A DNA stretch of 64,000 nt from Sphingorhabdus lacus (GCF_009768975.1 NZ_CP035733.1:372001-436000), one strand, 5' to 3'; shown: positions 8,415 through 17,016, counted from the first letter of the stretch. The notes: a model not told the origin generated them from the letters alone. A program made the numbers and translations.

Positions 8415-9881
8415 TTATTTCTGCGCCGCCTGCTGTGCTTGATCCGCCGCGATGGTTTCGCGCGCGATAGCACTTTGCTCTGCCGGAGAGCGACACTGGA
8501 ACACCGCTTCGAACGTTGCTTGCACGAGATATGTGCCCGTCGGCAGATAAGGTCCCATTACCTCGCGTTCTTCGCCTGTCTTCGTCACATTCTGGATCGC
8601 GTGTCTAAAACCGGGAGAAGCAAGCATGTTGCGGATCATCATGTTACCCTGATCGGCATCGTAGAGGCCGTCTCCGTCATCGGGGATAGGTAGCCAATTG
8701 ATCCCGCATTCGGGATAGGCATTGCGGGGTCGATCCGCCGCGCGGCTGAATACGACCACATAATTGCGGTCCTTGTCGATGACGATCTGCTCGTCATTCA
8801 GGCATTTTAGTACCATGGTATTGGCTGCACCCTTTTGCGAGCAGAGTGACCAATATCGCATGTCTGCATCTTTGACCCGCATCACCGGATCACCGCTCAT
8901 GGTCCGCGGCGTAACCGGCAGCTTGCCGCGCAGCACATAGATCGGCCCGAATTTGCGATTGATGAAAGTGCGGACATATTGATTGTCGACCGTGGGATAG
9001 AAGCCTTCGCTCTTGCGGTCGAAATTGCCGATGGCACCGGTGAATATGCCCTCAAACTGTTTGCGGTCGAACTGCGCATACCATGTCGACGGATTTGTTG
9101 CCGGATTTGTATCCGGTTTGCCCGGTGTCGTCAGCAACTCGCGATATCGCCAGGCTGGCATACCAACGGCGTCTGGCGCGATCTTCATTTGCTGGCTGGC
9201 ATTGATCGCGTCGCAGGCATCCATTCCGCGCAAAACCTTGCCGTCCGCGAGCGTTAGCACCGGGGTTGGCAGCGGGACATTCCCGGTGATGCCTGAACCT
9301 TTGTCGACCGTGTATATCCGGTAGATCAGAACCTGTTGATAACCATCATTCTTGGGTGCGTGGATGACCTTGGAAGTTGCACCTTCAATGAAAATTCCTT
9401 CGCGCCGTGAAAGGTCGCGAGTGCCACCCGTCTGGATTTCAATCGAATAGGAACGCTTCCGCACTGTCCGGTCGGCGCCATCACGCGCGGGATTAGTATG
9501 GCCGGACAGTGGCGAAATCAGATAATCTGCCAGACTTTCGACAGGCTGCCCGCGCATGTCATAGGTTGTGAAAGATGAATAGCGCGCATGCGGGAACTGC
9601 CCGTCAAGACGCAGCGACGCGCCTTCGGGCACAGTAAATTTGGCAGTCCAGTAAAAGGTGTTGGTATCCGGCCACGCGATGTTGAGATAGGGATCGCCGC
9701 TATAGGGACCATTGCTCCAAAAGCAGGTGCGTGGCCCGGGCGTCCCGGGTTTTTGGGTGTCCATCCGGTTGATGGGGCCCGACATCGGCACATGATCCTG
9801 CGCTTGCCCGGGGCTCGCAGCCAAAAAACTGGCGGTCAGTACTATCGTGGTGGCGCGTGATAGGGTCTTGCTCTCGAACAT
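8415..9881 (-). CDS. Secreted protein of unknown function, 488 aa
   Basis: I do not recognise this family with confidence. The start chosen is the ATG at 9881, preceded by AAAGGAGAGG at good spacing, which gives a clean Sec signal peptide (positive ESKTLSR, hydrophobic TTIVLTASFLAA, then SPGQAQ). The mature part is rich in aromatic and Gly/Pro residues, for example PYLNIAWPDTNTFYWTAKF and ARYSSFTTYDMRGQP, and has five or so cysteines, consistent with a beta-rich periplasmic or secreted fold. The C-terminus ends in a Gln/Ala-rich tail (AADQAQQAAQK). It is divergent from the Crp/Fnr regulator gene, and a 24-bp palindrome sits between the two genes at the regulator start, so control by that regulator is plausible. 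Confidence 0.75.
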   Translation of the reverse strand: MFESKTLSRATTIVLTASFLAASPGQAQDHVPMSGPINRMDTQKPGTPGPRTCFWSNGPYSGDPYLNIAWPDTNTFYWTAKFTVPEGASLRLDGQFPHARYSSFTTYDMRGQPVESLADYLISPLSGHTNPARDGADRTVRKRSYSIEIQTGGTRDLSRREGIFIEGATSKVIHAPKNDGYQQVLIYRIYTVDKGSGITGNVPLPTPVLTLADGKVLRGMDACDAINASQQMKIAPDAVGMPAWRYRELLTTPGKPDTNPATNPSTWYAQFDRKQFEGIFTGAIGNFDRKSEGFYPTVDNQYVRTFINRKFGPIYVLRGKLPVTPRTMSGDPVMRVKDADMRYWSLCSQKGAANTMVLKCLNDEQIVIDKDRNYVVVFSRAADRPRNAYPECGINWLPIPDDGDGLYDADQGNMMIRNMLASPGFRHAIQNVTKTGEEREVMGPYLPTGTYLVQATFEAVFQCRSPAEQSAIARETIAADQAQQAAQK

Positions 9882-9938
9882 GATGGGCCTCTCCTTTTTA
9901 TGGCTATTGGCGGAGAGAATAGGGCCGACTGCAAAAAG

Positions 9939-9962
9939 CAATTGTCGGAATCCGGACAATTG
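9939..9962. promoter_or_regulatory. 24-bp palindrome, candidate operator at the Crp/Fnr gene start
   Basis: Perfect 8-bp inverted arms CAATTGTC and GACAATTG are separated by 8 nt (GGAATCCG), itself partly symmetric. The element ends one base before the ATG at 9963 and lies in the divergent region between the secreted-protein and regulator genes. Two-fold symmetry of this size is what a dimeric helix-turn-helix regulator binds. If the regulator really starts at 9963, occupancy would block its own expression. This is an inference from position and symmetry only. Confidence 0.5.
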
Positions 9963-10673
9963 ATGCAGAGTGGAGCAATGCAAGCCCATCACCAGAAATT
10001 CATCCGTTCTATGTTTCGACAATCCCCGGTCATTGGCGTGCTAGATCCGGATGATGTCGATCTGCTATTTCAGGCGGCGAACGTGCGATCCTTTGCCCGG
10101 CGCGGAGCATTGGGCTACCCGGGCGAGCAGTCCCGCTATCTGTTTCTTGTGATGAGCGGGCAAGCGGAATTGACGACAGGGTCAGCCGAAGGCGGCGAAG
10201 TAACCATCGCCACATTCGGCGCCGGGAGCTGGGTAAACTGGCTGGCGGTCCTTGATCCGATTGAAACCGAGCGCGAATTCCAGGTTATTGCAGGCTCGAC
10301 CCTGATCACATTTCCGTCCGCGCTGGTACGCACCATCATGAACCGGAACCAGGCGGCTTATGGGCCGCTCTATCTGGAATTGGGCAAACGATTTCGCGCG
10401 ATCATGAAATGGATGGAACATACCGCGCTCAGCCGTGACACGCAGCGTCTGGCCAATCTGTTGGTGATGCTGGTGAAAGTCGGCGGAGACGGCCACGCCC
10501 CGCATATTGCACGTCTGTCACAACAACAACTGGCGCGCCTATCCGGTTGCACCCGCCAGACACTTAACATTCGGCTAGGCCAGCTCGCCAAGATCGGTTT
10601 AATCAAAACCGGCTATGGACGTGTCACCGTACCTGACTTGCAAGCTCTTGCCCGTTTCGCAGCCGCGACCTGA
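9963..10673 (+). CDS. Crp/Fnr-family transcriptional regulator
   Basis: This is a one-component regulator with an N-terminal cyclic-nucleotide-binding-type beta-roll (about residues 15-125, RRGALGYPGEQSRYLFLVMSGQ) and a C-terminal winged helix (about 165-236; LSQQQLARLSGCTRQTLNIR is the HTH). No FNR-type cysteine cluster is seen at the N-terminus, so oxygen sensing by an Fe-S cluster is unlikely. The start is uncertain. An ATG at 9963 is chosen because it follows the palindrome; an ATG at 9978 has GGAG too close, and the frame stays open to 9900. The likely targets are itself and the divergent secreted-protein gene. The effector molecule is unknown. Confidence 0.85.
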   Translation: MQSGAMQAHHQKFIRSMFRQSPVIGVLDPDDVDLLFQAANVRSFARRGALGYPGEQSRYLFLVMSGQAELTTGSAEGGEVTIATFGAGSWVNWLAVLDPIETEREFQVIAGSTLITFPSALVRTIMNRNQAAYGPLYLELGKRFRAIMKWMEHTALSRDTQRLANLLVMLVKVGGDGHAPHIARLSQQQLARLSGCTRQTLNIRLGQLAKIGLIKTGYGRVTVPDLQALARFAAAT

Positions 10674-11125
10674 TTGTGTGATTCCCACAATATTCCGATT
10701 ATTCCAGATAGCTGCATTGCTCAGTGAAACCAGCTATTCGTTCTGGGTGACGACGCAGGGCAAAACACTTGTTTCTTCACGTCCTTCTTCGCGCCTTTGC
10801 GTGAGATTAATCCGGCGCGAGGGTGTGGCGAAGTGTTTGTTGATGCCTGGCGCTTCCCTCGAAAGCATTGTCACCCTGAACTCGTTTCACCTTCGGTGAC
10901 TGCGTTCCAGGGTCTTAGTCAGCGACGTTGAAAACTAAGACCCTGAAACAAGTTCAGGGTGACGGGTGTGTTAAGCTGCGGGGTTGGGGACTGTCCCTGA
11001 AGGGACAGTCCCCTTTCATTGCCTGCCGTTGAAGGGGTGACGCGACGCCTTCTTCCTTTTTTCCTTTTTCCTTCTAGCGAAAAAAAAGTCAGCCCAGCCT
11101 TCCCGCAAACGCCGCACTAGCCACG
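10674..11125. repeat. Gene-free stretch filled by nested palindromic repeats
   Basis: This stretch of about 450 bases holds no credible gene. It carries a large inverted repeat (arms 10870-10889 and 10944-10963, beginning GTCACCCTGAAC and ending with its complement). Nested inside is a perfect 12-bp pair, CAGGGTCTTAGT (10908-10919) and its complement (10934-10945). A second perfect hairpin lies at 10986-11013 (GGGGACTGTCCC, loop TGAA). Related units recur at 16719, 18720-18820 and 44329. They look like dispersed REP-type intergenic elements. The second hairpin is followed by TTT and might also act as a weak terminator. Confidence 0.75.
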
Positions 11126-11581
11126 CTACCGCCGCTCTGCAAAAAACGCCTTCAGCAGCGCCGCTGCCTCATCGGCTGCGATTCCGGCGTAAACTTCCGG
11201 CCGGTGGTGCACGGTAGGCTGGTCGAACAGGCGGGGACCGTGGGCGACGGCTCCGCCTTTGGGGTCGTCGGCTCCATAATAGAGGCGGGCGATGCGGGCG
11301 TGGGCGATGGCGCCGGCGCACATGGCGCAGGGTTCAAGCGTCACCCATAGCTCGCATCCGGTCAGCCGGTCGTTGCCGAGCGCTGTCGCCGCCTGCCGCA
11401 GCGCGATGATTTCGGCATGGGCGGTGGGGTCGTGGCTTTTAAGGGGGCGATTTGCGCCGCGTCCGATGATCTGGCCGTCCTTGACCACGATGGCACCCAC
11501 CGGAACCTCGCCTGATTCCGCTGCCTGACGGGCGAGGGCCAGTGCTTCTTCCATCATTTTGCGGGCATTGGACAAAGACAT
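11126..11581 (-). CDS. tadA: tRNA-specific adenosine deaminase TadA
   Basis: TadA deaminates adenosine 34 of tRNA-Arg(ACG) to inosine, allowing wobble decoding. The 151-aa product shows the zinc deaminase signature: HAE (H55, catalytic E57) and PCAMC (C85, C88), separated by the usual 28-30 residues. [17 protein letters not shown] is the typical N-terminal strand, and [18 protein letters not shown] the tRNA-type continuation. The length is normal for the family. The gene is divergent from rpmB with about 130 nt between starts, so translation-related genes share this control region. It is an essential gene in most bacteria. Confidence 0.95.
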   Translation of the reverse strand: MSLSNARKMMEEALALARQAAESGEVPVGAIVVKDGQIIGRGANRPLKSHDPTAHAEIIALRQAATALGNDRLTGCELWVTLEPCAMCAGAIAHARIARLYYGADDPKGGAVAHGPRLFDQPTVHHRPEVYAGIAADEAAALLKAFFAERR

Positions 11582-11626
11582 GGCCTTCCGCTACCCGACA
11601 ATGGCGCATTTGGCTATATCTGCGAC

Positions 11627-11654
11627 TTGACCTTTCTGGCCCGGAAGGTTAGGG
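11627..11654 (+). promoter_or_regulatory. Possible promoter of rpmB
   Basis: TTGACC at 11627-11632 is followed after 16 nt by TTAGGG (11649-11654), about 60 nt before the rpmB start. The -35 is close to consensus and the -10 is poor, so this is a weak prediction. No other better pair is visible in the short divergent region. Confidence 0.35.
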
Positions 11655-11713
11655 GCAGCGACTTTCGCGGGACAGTGATTCCGCACCACATCTTTTTTAA
11701 CGGGATAGATATC

Positions 11714-12004
11714 ATGTCGCGCATTTGCGAACTCACCGGCAAGGGCCGTCTGGTAGGCAACAATGTCAGCCACGCCAACAACAAGACCAAGCGCACGTTC
11801 CTGCCGAACCTGCAGAATGTTACCTTGCTGTCGGACACGCTGGAACAGGGTTACAAGTTCAAGGTATCGACCCATGGTCTGCGTTCGGTTGAACATGTTG
11901 GCGGTCTCGACAACTGGTTGCTCAAGACCTCGGACGAAAAGCTTTCGACCAACGCCCGCAAGGTGAAGAAAGAAATCGCCAAGAAGCAGAAGGCTGCGGC
12001 CTGA
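11714..12004 (+). CDS. rpmB: Large ribosomal subunit protein bL28
   Basis: This structural protein of the 50S subunit is 96 aa from the ATG at 11714; the frame is open further upstream but [11 protein letters not shown] is the conserved N-terminus. The typical segments [18 protein letters not shown] and [15 protein letters not shown] are present. The C-terminal tail is the lysine-rich [14 protein letters not shown] seen in alphaproteobacterial L28. No zinc-binding cysteine pairs are present; only one Cys (C5) is visible, so this is the zinc-free form. A hairpin terminator follows at 12044. In the alphaproteobacteria rpmB commonly stands apart from rpmG, as here. Confidence 0.97.
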   Translation: MSRICELTGKGRLVGNNVSHANNKTKRTFLPNLQNVTLLSDTLEQGYKFKVSTHGLRSVEHVGGLDNWLLKTSDEKLSTNARKVKKEIAKKQKAAA

Positions 12005-12031
12005 TTTCGGACGGCTGCTTCGGCGGCTGTT

Positions 12032-13057
12032 TTACAGAGATTCAAAACCGGGGGCGGGTTCCGCTTCCGGTTTTTTCGTGTCTGCCTTTTCGGCGAGGCG
12101 GAACTTCATCAAGATAGTCCGCTGCAGAACGAAGAAATTATTGTCGGAAATCAGCCAGATATAGGTGTTTCCGCCATTCTCTTCGGTGGCGATCCCCTCC
12201 AGATTATCCACCAGCAACGGCGACGTCAGCGTCGCGACGATCCGGCTTTCTACGATCTTGCCTTTGGCGATCAGCGAAGGCTGGAGCAGGCCGATCTTTG
12301 CCGCGAAACCGTCGGGAAGGCCGATGGAACGGTGGATCAGGGCCAGGCGCCCGTCCGCCAACTGGACGCCATCGGTGACGCGATAGCCTGCAGGTGGGCG
12401 ATAGGTGAATCGGCTGACGACCGAACCTTTTTCAACAGGGTCCCCTGAAAAAAGCAAAGCCTGATGCGTCCCGTCGTCCACGGATTCGGCAATGACGATG
12501 AACCGACCGTCACGAAGCCGGATCAATGCTTCTGCACCACGATTTTCGGGCCATTCCTGCATTTCTGCCGGGCGAGCGACGCCGCTTACGCGGGAGAAGG
12601 AGCGGGAGAATCGCCGAATCGCATGGTTCGCTTCGTAGCTGACCCAAAACTGTCCGCTATGCGCATCATGTGCGATGCCTTCGCTGTCGCGGTCCTTGTA
12701 ATCAAGGTCTGGCCCCGTCGAACCCGGTAAGGGGGCAATGAAGGGGCGATCGATCTGGGCGTTGTTGGATAGCCCGAATCCGATCAGGGTTCCGGCGTCG
12801 CTAATCCCGACAAAGCGTCCTTCCGGCAGGAGCGTCAGGCCGGAAATGCCACCGAAATTCTCGTTCCGGCTGTCCAATTGCCATGCGCCTTCGAAAATCA
12901 GTTCGCCGATTCGGCGTTTGCCGGGATGTGCGGGATCGAGGTTGAGGGGCTTGAACGCGATATCCTGGCTGTTGTTAATCTCGATGATGCGAACGCCGCC
13001 AATGGACAGGATAGCGAGCAAAATAAGGAGCAAAGGGCGCTTCAGTCGGGAAATCAT
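12032..13057 (-). CDS. Esterase-like protein of the phytase-like family, membrane-anchored or exported
   Basis: The 341-aa product matches the esterase-like activity of phytase family: a beta-propeller domain with GGISGLTLLPEGRFVGISDAG near the start, DLDYKDRDSEGIAHDAHSGQFWVSYE in the middle, and NLEGIATEENGGNTYIWLISDNNF near the end. Residues 8-23 (PLLLILLAILSIGGV) form a signal or anchor. Members are seen next to very different genes and the natural substrate is usually unknown, so phytate hydrolysis should not be assumed. The 3' end overlaps the rpmB terminator hairpin of the convergent transcript. Confidence 0.8.
   Translation of the reverse strand: MISRLKRPLLLILLAILSIGGVRIIEINNSQDIAFKPLNLDPAHPGKRRIGELIFEGAWQLDSRNENFGGISGLTLLPEGRFVGISDAGTLIGFGLSNNAQIDRPFIAPLPGSTGPDLDYKDRDSEGIAHDAHSGQFWVSYEANHAIRRFSRSFSRVSGVARPAEMQEWPENRGAEALIRLRDGRFIVIAESVDDGTHQALLFSGDPVEKGSVVSRFTYRPPAGYRVTDGVQLADGRLALIHRSIGLPDGFAAKIGLLQPSLIAKGKIVESRIVATLTSPLLVDNLEGIATEENGGNTYIWLISDNNFFVLQRTILMKFRLAEKADTKKPEAEPAPGFESL
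12044..12076 (+). terminator. Rho-independent terminator of rpmB
   Basis: AAAACCGG (12044-12051) pairs with CCGGTTTT (12067-12074), and a run of six T follows the second CCGG. The hairpin lies 40 nt after the rpmB stop. It lies inside the last codons of the convergent esterase-like gene, so one sequence serves both coding and termination. A smaller UUCG-loop hairpin sits just before it, at 12015-12028. Confidence 0.75.
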
Positions 13058-13201
13058 GGGACCCCATTGTTGTTAATCTTAAGCGGCATAAACATGAACA
13101 GACGATAACAACTACATTCAGATTAGGGTCAATAGCGTCATTGCATAACAGCATCGTTGGGAAAACACATTGCCCCTGACCCTAAGAGCTGGAGAACAGA
13201 T

Positions 13202-13570
13202 ATGACACAATTTCGCAAGAGCATTGGCGCACTGGTCCTTGCCGCCACCGCCGTAACAGGTTTTTCTGCCGCCCCTGCATATGCTGACCGGGGCTATGAC
13301 GACGATGGCTATTACAGCCGCGACGACCGCTATGACCGTTATGACCGCCGCGAATATCGTCGGGGTGACCGCTATTACCGTGGCAACCAACGTTGCGACA
13401 AGGGTACGGGCGGCACCATCATAGGTGCGGTTGCCGGTGGCCTTTTGGGTAACGAAGTCGCCCGTCGCGGTAACAAGACCGAAGGCAGCATCATCGGTGC
13501 TGCGGTAGGCGCGCTGGCCGGTCGCGCGATCGACAAGTCGGACAGCAACTGCCGCCGTCGTTACCGCTAG
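13202..13570 (+). CDS. Secreted glycine-zipper protein (17 kDa surface antigen-like domain)
   Basis: The product is 122 aa from the ATG at 13202, preceded by GGAG. A Sec signal peptide covers residues 1-28 (SIGALVLAATAVTGFSAAPAYA). Next comes a low-complexity stretch of Tyr, Asp and Arg (YDRYDRREYRRGDRYYRG). The C-terminal half contains a two-helix glycine zipper (GGTIIGAVAGGLLGNEVARRG and GSIIGAAVGALAGRAIDK) of the Rick_17kDa_Anti type. Such proteins associate with the outer membrane; the precise function is not known. A strong terminator follows at 13645. The N-terminal low-complexity region varies between species in comparable proteins. Confidence 0.85.
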   Translation: MTQFRKSIGALVLAATAVTGFSAAPAYADRGYDDDGYYSRDDRYDRYDRREYRRGDRYYRGNQRCDKGTGGTIIGAVAGGLLGNEVARRGNKTEGSIIGAAVGALAGRAIDKSDSNCRRRYR

Positions 13571-13586
13571 TTTCTAAGGCTTTCAC

Positions 13587-13619
13587 CCTGCGGCGTCCCT
13601 GAACCTTCTCAGCCGCAGG
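13587..13619 (+). other. Stem-loop downstream of the glycine-zipper gene
   Basis: CCTGCGGC (13587-13594) and GCCGCAGG (13612-13619) form a perfect 8-bp stem with a 17-nt loop, between the stop codon and the main terminator. No T-run follows. It may stabilise the 3' end of the message. Confidence 0.5.
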
Positions 13620-13644
13620 TTGAAGACGAACCTCTTCGGGGGTG

Positions 13645-13676
13645 GGCCAGCATCGTTAAGCGGTGCTGGCCTTTTT
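13645..13676 (+). terminator. Strong rho-independent terminator
   Basis: GGCCAGCA (13645-13652) pairs perfectly with TGCTGGCC (13664-13671), and TTTTT follows. It ends transcription of the glycine-zipper gene and isolates the putA gene that starts 50 nt later. Confidence 0.88.
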
Positions 13677-13727
13677 CGTTACAAGTGAAACTTGTCTGGC
13701 CCGCCATTATCCGGCAAAGCGCGGGGC

Positions 13728-16697
13728 ATGACACCGACACTCGACTCCGCCCGCGCCGCCATCCGTCCCTATCATCGCAAGCCGGAGCCCGAGGTGCTGG
13801 CACCGCTGGTGGTCAGCGCGCAAATGGCAGCGCCGGACCGGGATGCGATTGTGGCGATTGCCCGCGACCTGTTGCAGGACCTGCGTGCTGCGCAATCCGA
13901 TGGTTGGGTGAACCAGTTTTTGCAGGAATATCGGCTGGGGACGGAAGAGGGGACGGCGCTCTTATCGCTGGCCGAGGCGTTTTTGCGGGTGCCTGATCCG
14001 GAGACTGCCGACCTGCTCATCGCCGACAAGCTGACCGATGCGGACTGGCGCGGGCATAAGGGGCAATCGTCCAGCCTGCTCGTCAACAGTGCGACATGGG
14101 GGCTGGTGCTGGGCAAGGCGGTGCTGGGCGACAGCAACAGCAGCCTGAAACGTCTGATCGCGCGTGCTGGCGAACCCTTCGTGCGGCAGGCCGTGGGCGC
14201 GGCGATGCGGTTGATGGGGCAGGTCTTTGTCATGGGCCGGACCATCGACGAAGCCATGAAGCGCATGGATGCCAAGGAAAACCGGGGCTTTACCGCCAGC
14301 TTCGACATGCTGGGCGAGGCCGCCCGGACCCGCGCCGATGCCGAGCGCTACTTCGAAGCCTATGCCAACGCCATTGCCTCGGTCGGGCAGAATGCGGCGC
14401 GCGGGCATAGCGTTTCGGTGAAGCTGTCGGCGCTGCACCCCCGCTATGAAACTGCGCAGGCGGCGAGCTGTGTGCCCGAACTTGCCGCCATGGTGCGCGA
14501 ACTCGCGTCCAAGGCGGCTTCGCTCGGCGTTCAGTTGACCATCGATGCCGAAGAGGCGGCGCGGCTGGAGATGAGCCTTGATATCATCGAGCGCGTTGCA
14601 CGCGATCCCGCGCTGAACGGCTGGGACGGGCTGGGCATGGCGGTGCAGGCCTATTCCAAGCGCGCGCGGCCGACCATCGCCTGGGCCAATGCGCTAGGCG
14701 CGGAAACGCGCCGGATCCTGCAGGTGCGGCTGGTGAAGGGCGCCTATTGGGACAGCGAGATAAAGCACGCACAGGAGCGCGGGCTGAGCGATTTCCCGCT
14801 CTTCACGCGCAAGCCTGCGACCGACGTGTCCTACCTTGCCTGCGCCCGCGACATGTTCGACGCCGCGCACATCCGCCCGGCGCTGGCGAGCCACAATGCG
14901 CTGACCATCGCGACCATCGTGCATTGGGCGGGCAACCGGCGTGATTTTGAATTCCAGCGGTTGCACGGCATGGGCGAGGGGCTTTTCGAAAGGCTGGTGC
15001 AGGAGGAGGGCTATCATTGCCGGACCTACGCGCCCGTCGGCGGCCACCGCGACTTGCTTGCCTATCTCGTCCGCCGCCTGCTGGAAAATGGCGCGAACAG
15101 CAGCTTTGTCCATCAGTTGGCCGACCAGTCGGTCAGCGAAGACGAACTGCTCGCCGATCCGGTTGAAAAGGTCATGGCGGTAGGCGGCACGCGCCACCCC
15201 GCCATCGCCTTGCCCGCAGACCTGTTCCAGCCGGAGCGCGTGAACAGCCAGGGCGTCGATCTGGACGATGCCGCCGTCTTGGCTGCTACTGCCACCGAAA
15301 TCGCCATCCCCGCGAAGCTTGCCATAGCCGCAGGTCCCGGCCCACAAGAGGCCGTCAGCCGCGCCTTGGCCGCCTATCCGGCATGGTCTTCGACATCGCT
15401 CTACACCCGCGCCGAATGTCTGGACCGTCTGGCCGATCTGCTGGAGGAAAACCGGGGCAAGTTGATGGCGCTTGCGGTGCAGGAGGCGAAGAAAACCATC
15501 CCCGATGCGCTCTCCGAAGTGCGCGAGGCCATCGATTTCTGCCGCTATTATTCCGCGCGCGCCATTGCCGATCTGGTGCCGGTAGAACTGCCCGGGCCGA
15601 CGGGCGAACGCAATGTCTTGCGCCATGAAGGGCGCGGTGTCTGGGTTGCTATCGCCCCGTGGAACTTCCCGCTCGCCATCTTTTTAGGACAAGTCGCCGC
15701 CGCTTTGGTGGCCGGCAATGCGGTGGTTGCAAAGCCCGCCCCGCAAACGCCCGCCATCGCCGCCTTTGCCGTTTCGCTCGCGCATCAAGCCGGCGTCCCT
15801 GCAGACGCGCTGCAATTGGTGACCGGCGCAGGCGATGTCGGCGCGCAGCTGACGTCTGACACCCGCATTTGCGGTGTGGTGTTCACAGGATCGGTCCCTA
15901 CCGCCAAGGCCATCGCCCGCAACCTCTTGCTCGACGACGCCCGCCCGCTGGTGCCGCTGATTGCGGAAACGGGCGGTTTGAATGCGATGATCGTCGACTC
16001 CACCGCTCTGTCCGAACAGGTCGTGCGTGATGTCATCATCTCGGGTTTCCAATCCGCTGGACAGCGCTGCTCCGCCCTTCGCCTGCTGCTGTTGCAGGAA
16101 GATATTGCGGATCATACGCTCGAAATGCTGCGCGGTGCGATGGATTGCCTGAATGTTGGAGATCCGTCCGATCCTGCAACCGACATTGGCCCCGTCATTG
16201 ACCAGGCATCCTATGACAAGCTGATGGCTTATCGCCAAAGCGTGAAAGACCGCATCTTCCACAGCGTTGCGGTCCCGGCCAAGGGCCTGTTCGTTCCGCC
16301 AACAGTTATCCGGCTGAATGACCTCGACCAGTTGCAAAATGAATGGTTCGGCCCGCTCGTCCACGTTGCGACATGGAAAGCCGGAACGCTCGACGCAACG
16401 GTGCAGCGCGTAAATGCCAAGGGCTTCGGCCTGACCATGGGCCTCCACAGCCGCATCGCGCGCAGCAGCGAAGCGGTCGAACAGATGGCGCGGGTCGGCA
16501 ACCTCTATATCAACCGTTCGATGATTGGCGCAGTTGTGGGCAGTCAGCCCTTTGGCGGGGAAGGGCTATCGGGCACAGGACCCAAGGCGGGCGGTCCGCA
16601 CTATCTCTACCGTTTCTGCGCCGAACGCACGACCAGTACGGACACGACAAGCGCAGGTGGCAACGCGTCGCTGCTGTCGTTGGAGGACGAGGTTTAA
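13728..16697 (+). CDS. putA: Bifunctional proline dehydrogenase / L-glutamate-gamma-semialdehyde dehydrogenase PutA
   Basis: PutA oxidises proline to glutamate in two steps, using FAD then NAD+, with channelling between sites. The product is 989 aa from ATG 13728; the frame is open 36 nt further upstream. The proline dehydrogenase barrel shows SVKLSALHPRYE, LVKGAYWDSEIK and PVGGHRDLLAYLVRRLLENG. The aldehyde dehydrogenase half shows PWNFPLAIFLGQ, AETGG with E747 and QRCSALR with nucleophile C781, at normal spacing. There is no N-terminal ribbon-helix-helix domain, so this is a short type A PutA that does not repress its own gene. Its glutamate product could feed the NAD-glutamate dehydrogenase found at the window start. 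Confidence 0.96.
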   Translation: MTPTLDSARAAIRPYHRKPEPEVLAPLVVSAQMAAPDRDAIVAIARDLLQDLRAAQSDGWVNQFLQEYRLGTEEGTALLSLAEAFLRVPDPETADLLIADKLTDADWRGHKGQSSSLLVNSATWGLVLGKAVLGDSNSSLKRLIARAGEPFVRQAVGAAMRLMGQVFVMGRTIDEAMKRMDAKENRGFTASFDMLGEAARTRADAERYFEAYANAIASVGQNAARGHSVSVKLSALHPRYETAQAASCVPELAAMVRELASKAASLGVQLTIDAEEAARLEMSLDIIERVARDPALNGWDGLGMAVQAYSKRARPTIAWANALGAETRRILQVRLVKGAYWDSEIKHAQERGLSDFPLFTRKPATDVSYLACARDMFDAAHIRPALASHNALTIATIVHWAGNRRDFEFQRLHGMGEGLFERLVQEEGYHCRTYAPVGGHRDLLAYLVRRLLENGANSSFVHQLADQSVSEDELLADPVEKVMAVGGTRHPAIALPADLFQPERVNSQGVDLDDAAVLAATATEIAIPAKLAIAAGPGPQEAVSRALAAYPAWSSTSLYTRAECLDRLADLLEENRGKLMALAVQEAKKTIPDALSEVREAIDFCRYYSARAIADLVPVELPGPTGERNVLRHEGRGVWVAIAPWNFPLAIFLGQVAAALVAGNAVVAKPAPQTPAIAAFAVSLAHQAGVPADALQLVTGAGDVGAQLTSDTRICGVVFTGSVPTAKAIARNLLLDDARPLVPLIAETGGLNAMIVDSTALSEQVVRDVIISGFQSAGQRCSALRLLLLQEDIADHTLEMLRGAMDCLNVGDPSDPATDIGPVIDQASYDKLMAYRQSVKDRIFHSVAVPAKGLFVPPTVIRLNDLDQLQNEWFGPLVHVATWKAGTLDATVQRVNAKGFGLTMGLHSRIARSSEAVEQMARVGNLYINRSMIGAVVGSQPFGGEGLSGTGPKAGGPHYLYRFCAERTTSTDTTSAGGNASLLSLEDEV

Positions 16698-16718
16698 TCT
16701 GGTTTGAACGCCATTCTC

Positions 16719-16745
16719 GTCACCCTGAAACAAGTTCAGGGTGAC
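16719..16745. repeat. Palindromic intergenic repeat after putA
   Basis: Perfect 11-bp arms GTCACCCTGAA and TTCAGGGTGAC surround the loop ACAAG. The element is the same family as the outer arms at 10870-10963 and a degenerate copy at 18794-18820. There is no T-run, so it is more likely a dispersed repeat than a terminator. Confidence 0.75.
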
Positions 16746-16806
16746 GGCTACTTTTAACGTCATTTGTTTGCAAAAACCCGGCTAAAAGTCCGGCCAGAAA
16801 CGCCGT

Positions 16807-17016
16807 TTAGTGAATAGTGCCCAATGTCGTTTCGATGCTGAGCATGATGATCAGCCGTTCAATCTGGCGCCAGCGGCAATAATGCAGGTGGTTGCCCACA
16901 TTGCGGCTCGCCTCGGCCCGATCAGCCGCCTCCAGTCCGGCGGTTTTACCAAATTGGTCGATCAACGCTTCTGCTTCGACAACATCGCGCGGTTCGACAT
17001 AGAGCGGCAAAAACAT
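16807..17016 (-). CDS. Small conserved-looking protein of unknown function, 69 aa
   Basis: The 69-aa product begins MFLPLYVEPRDVVEAEALID and ends NHLHYCRWRQIERLIIMLSIETTLGTIH. The alternation of acidic and aliphatic residues, and the compact His/Cys/Arg-rich segment (residues 43-53), look like a real folded protein rather than a shadow frame. The opposite frames here lack such a character. I recall similar short proteins in sphingomonads but cannot give a function. No strong ribosome site precedes the ATG. It is convergent with putA and divergent from the next small membrane gene. Confidence 0.55.
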   Translation of the reverse strand: MFLPLYVEPRDVVEAEALIDQFGKTAGLEAADRAEASRNVGNHLHYCRWRQIERLIIMLSIETTLGTIH

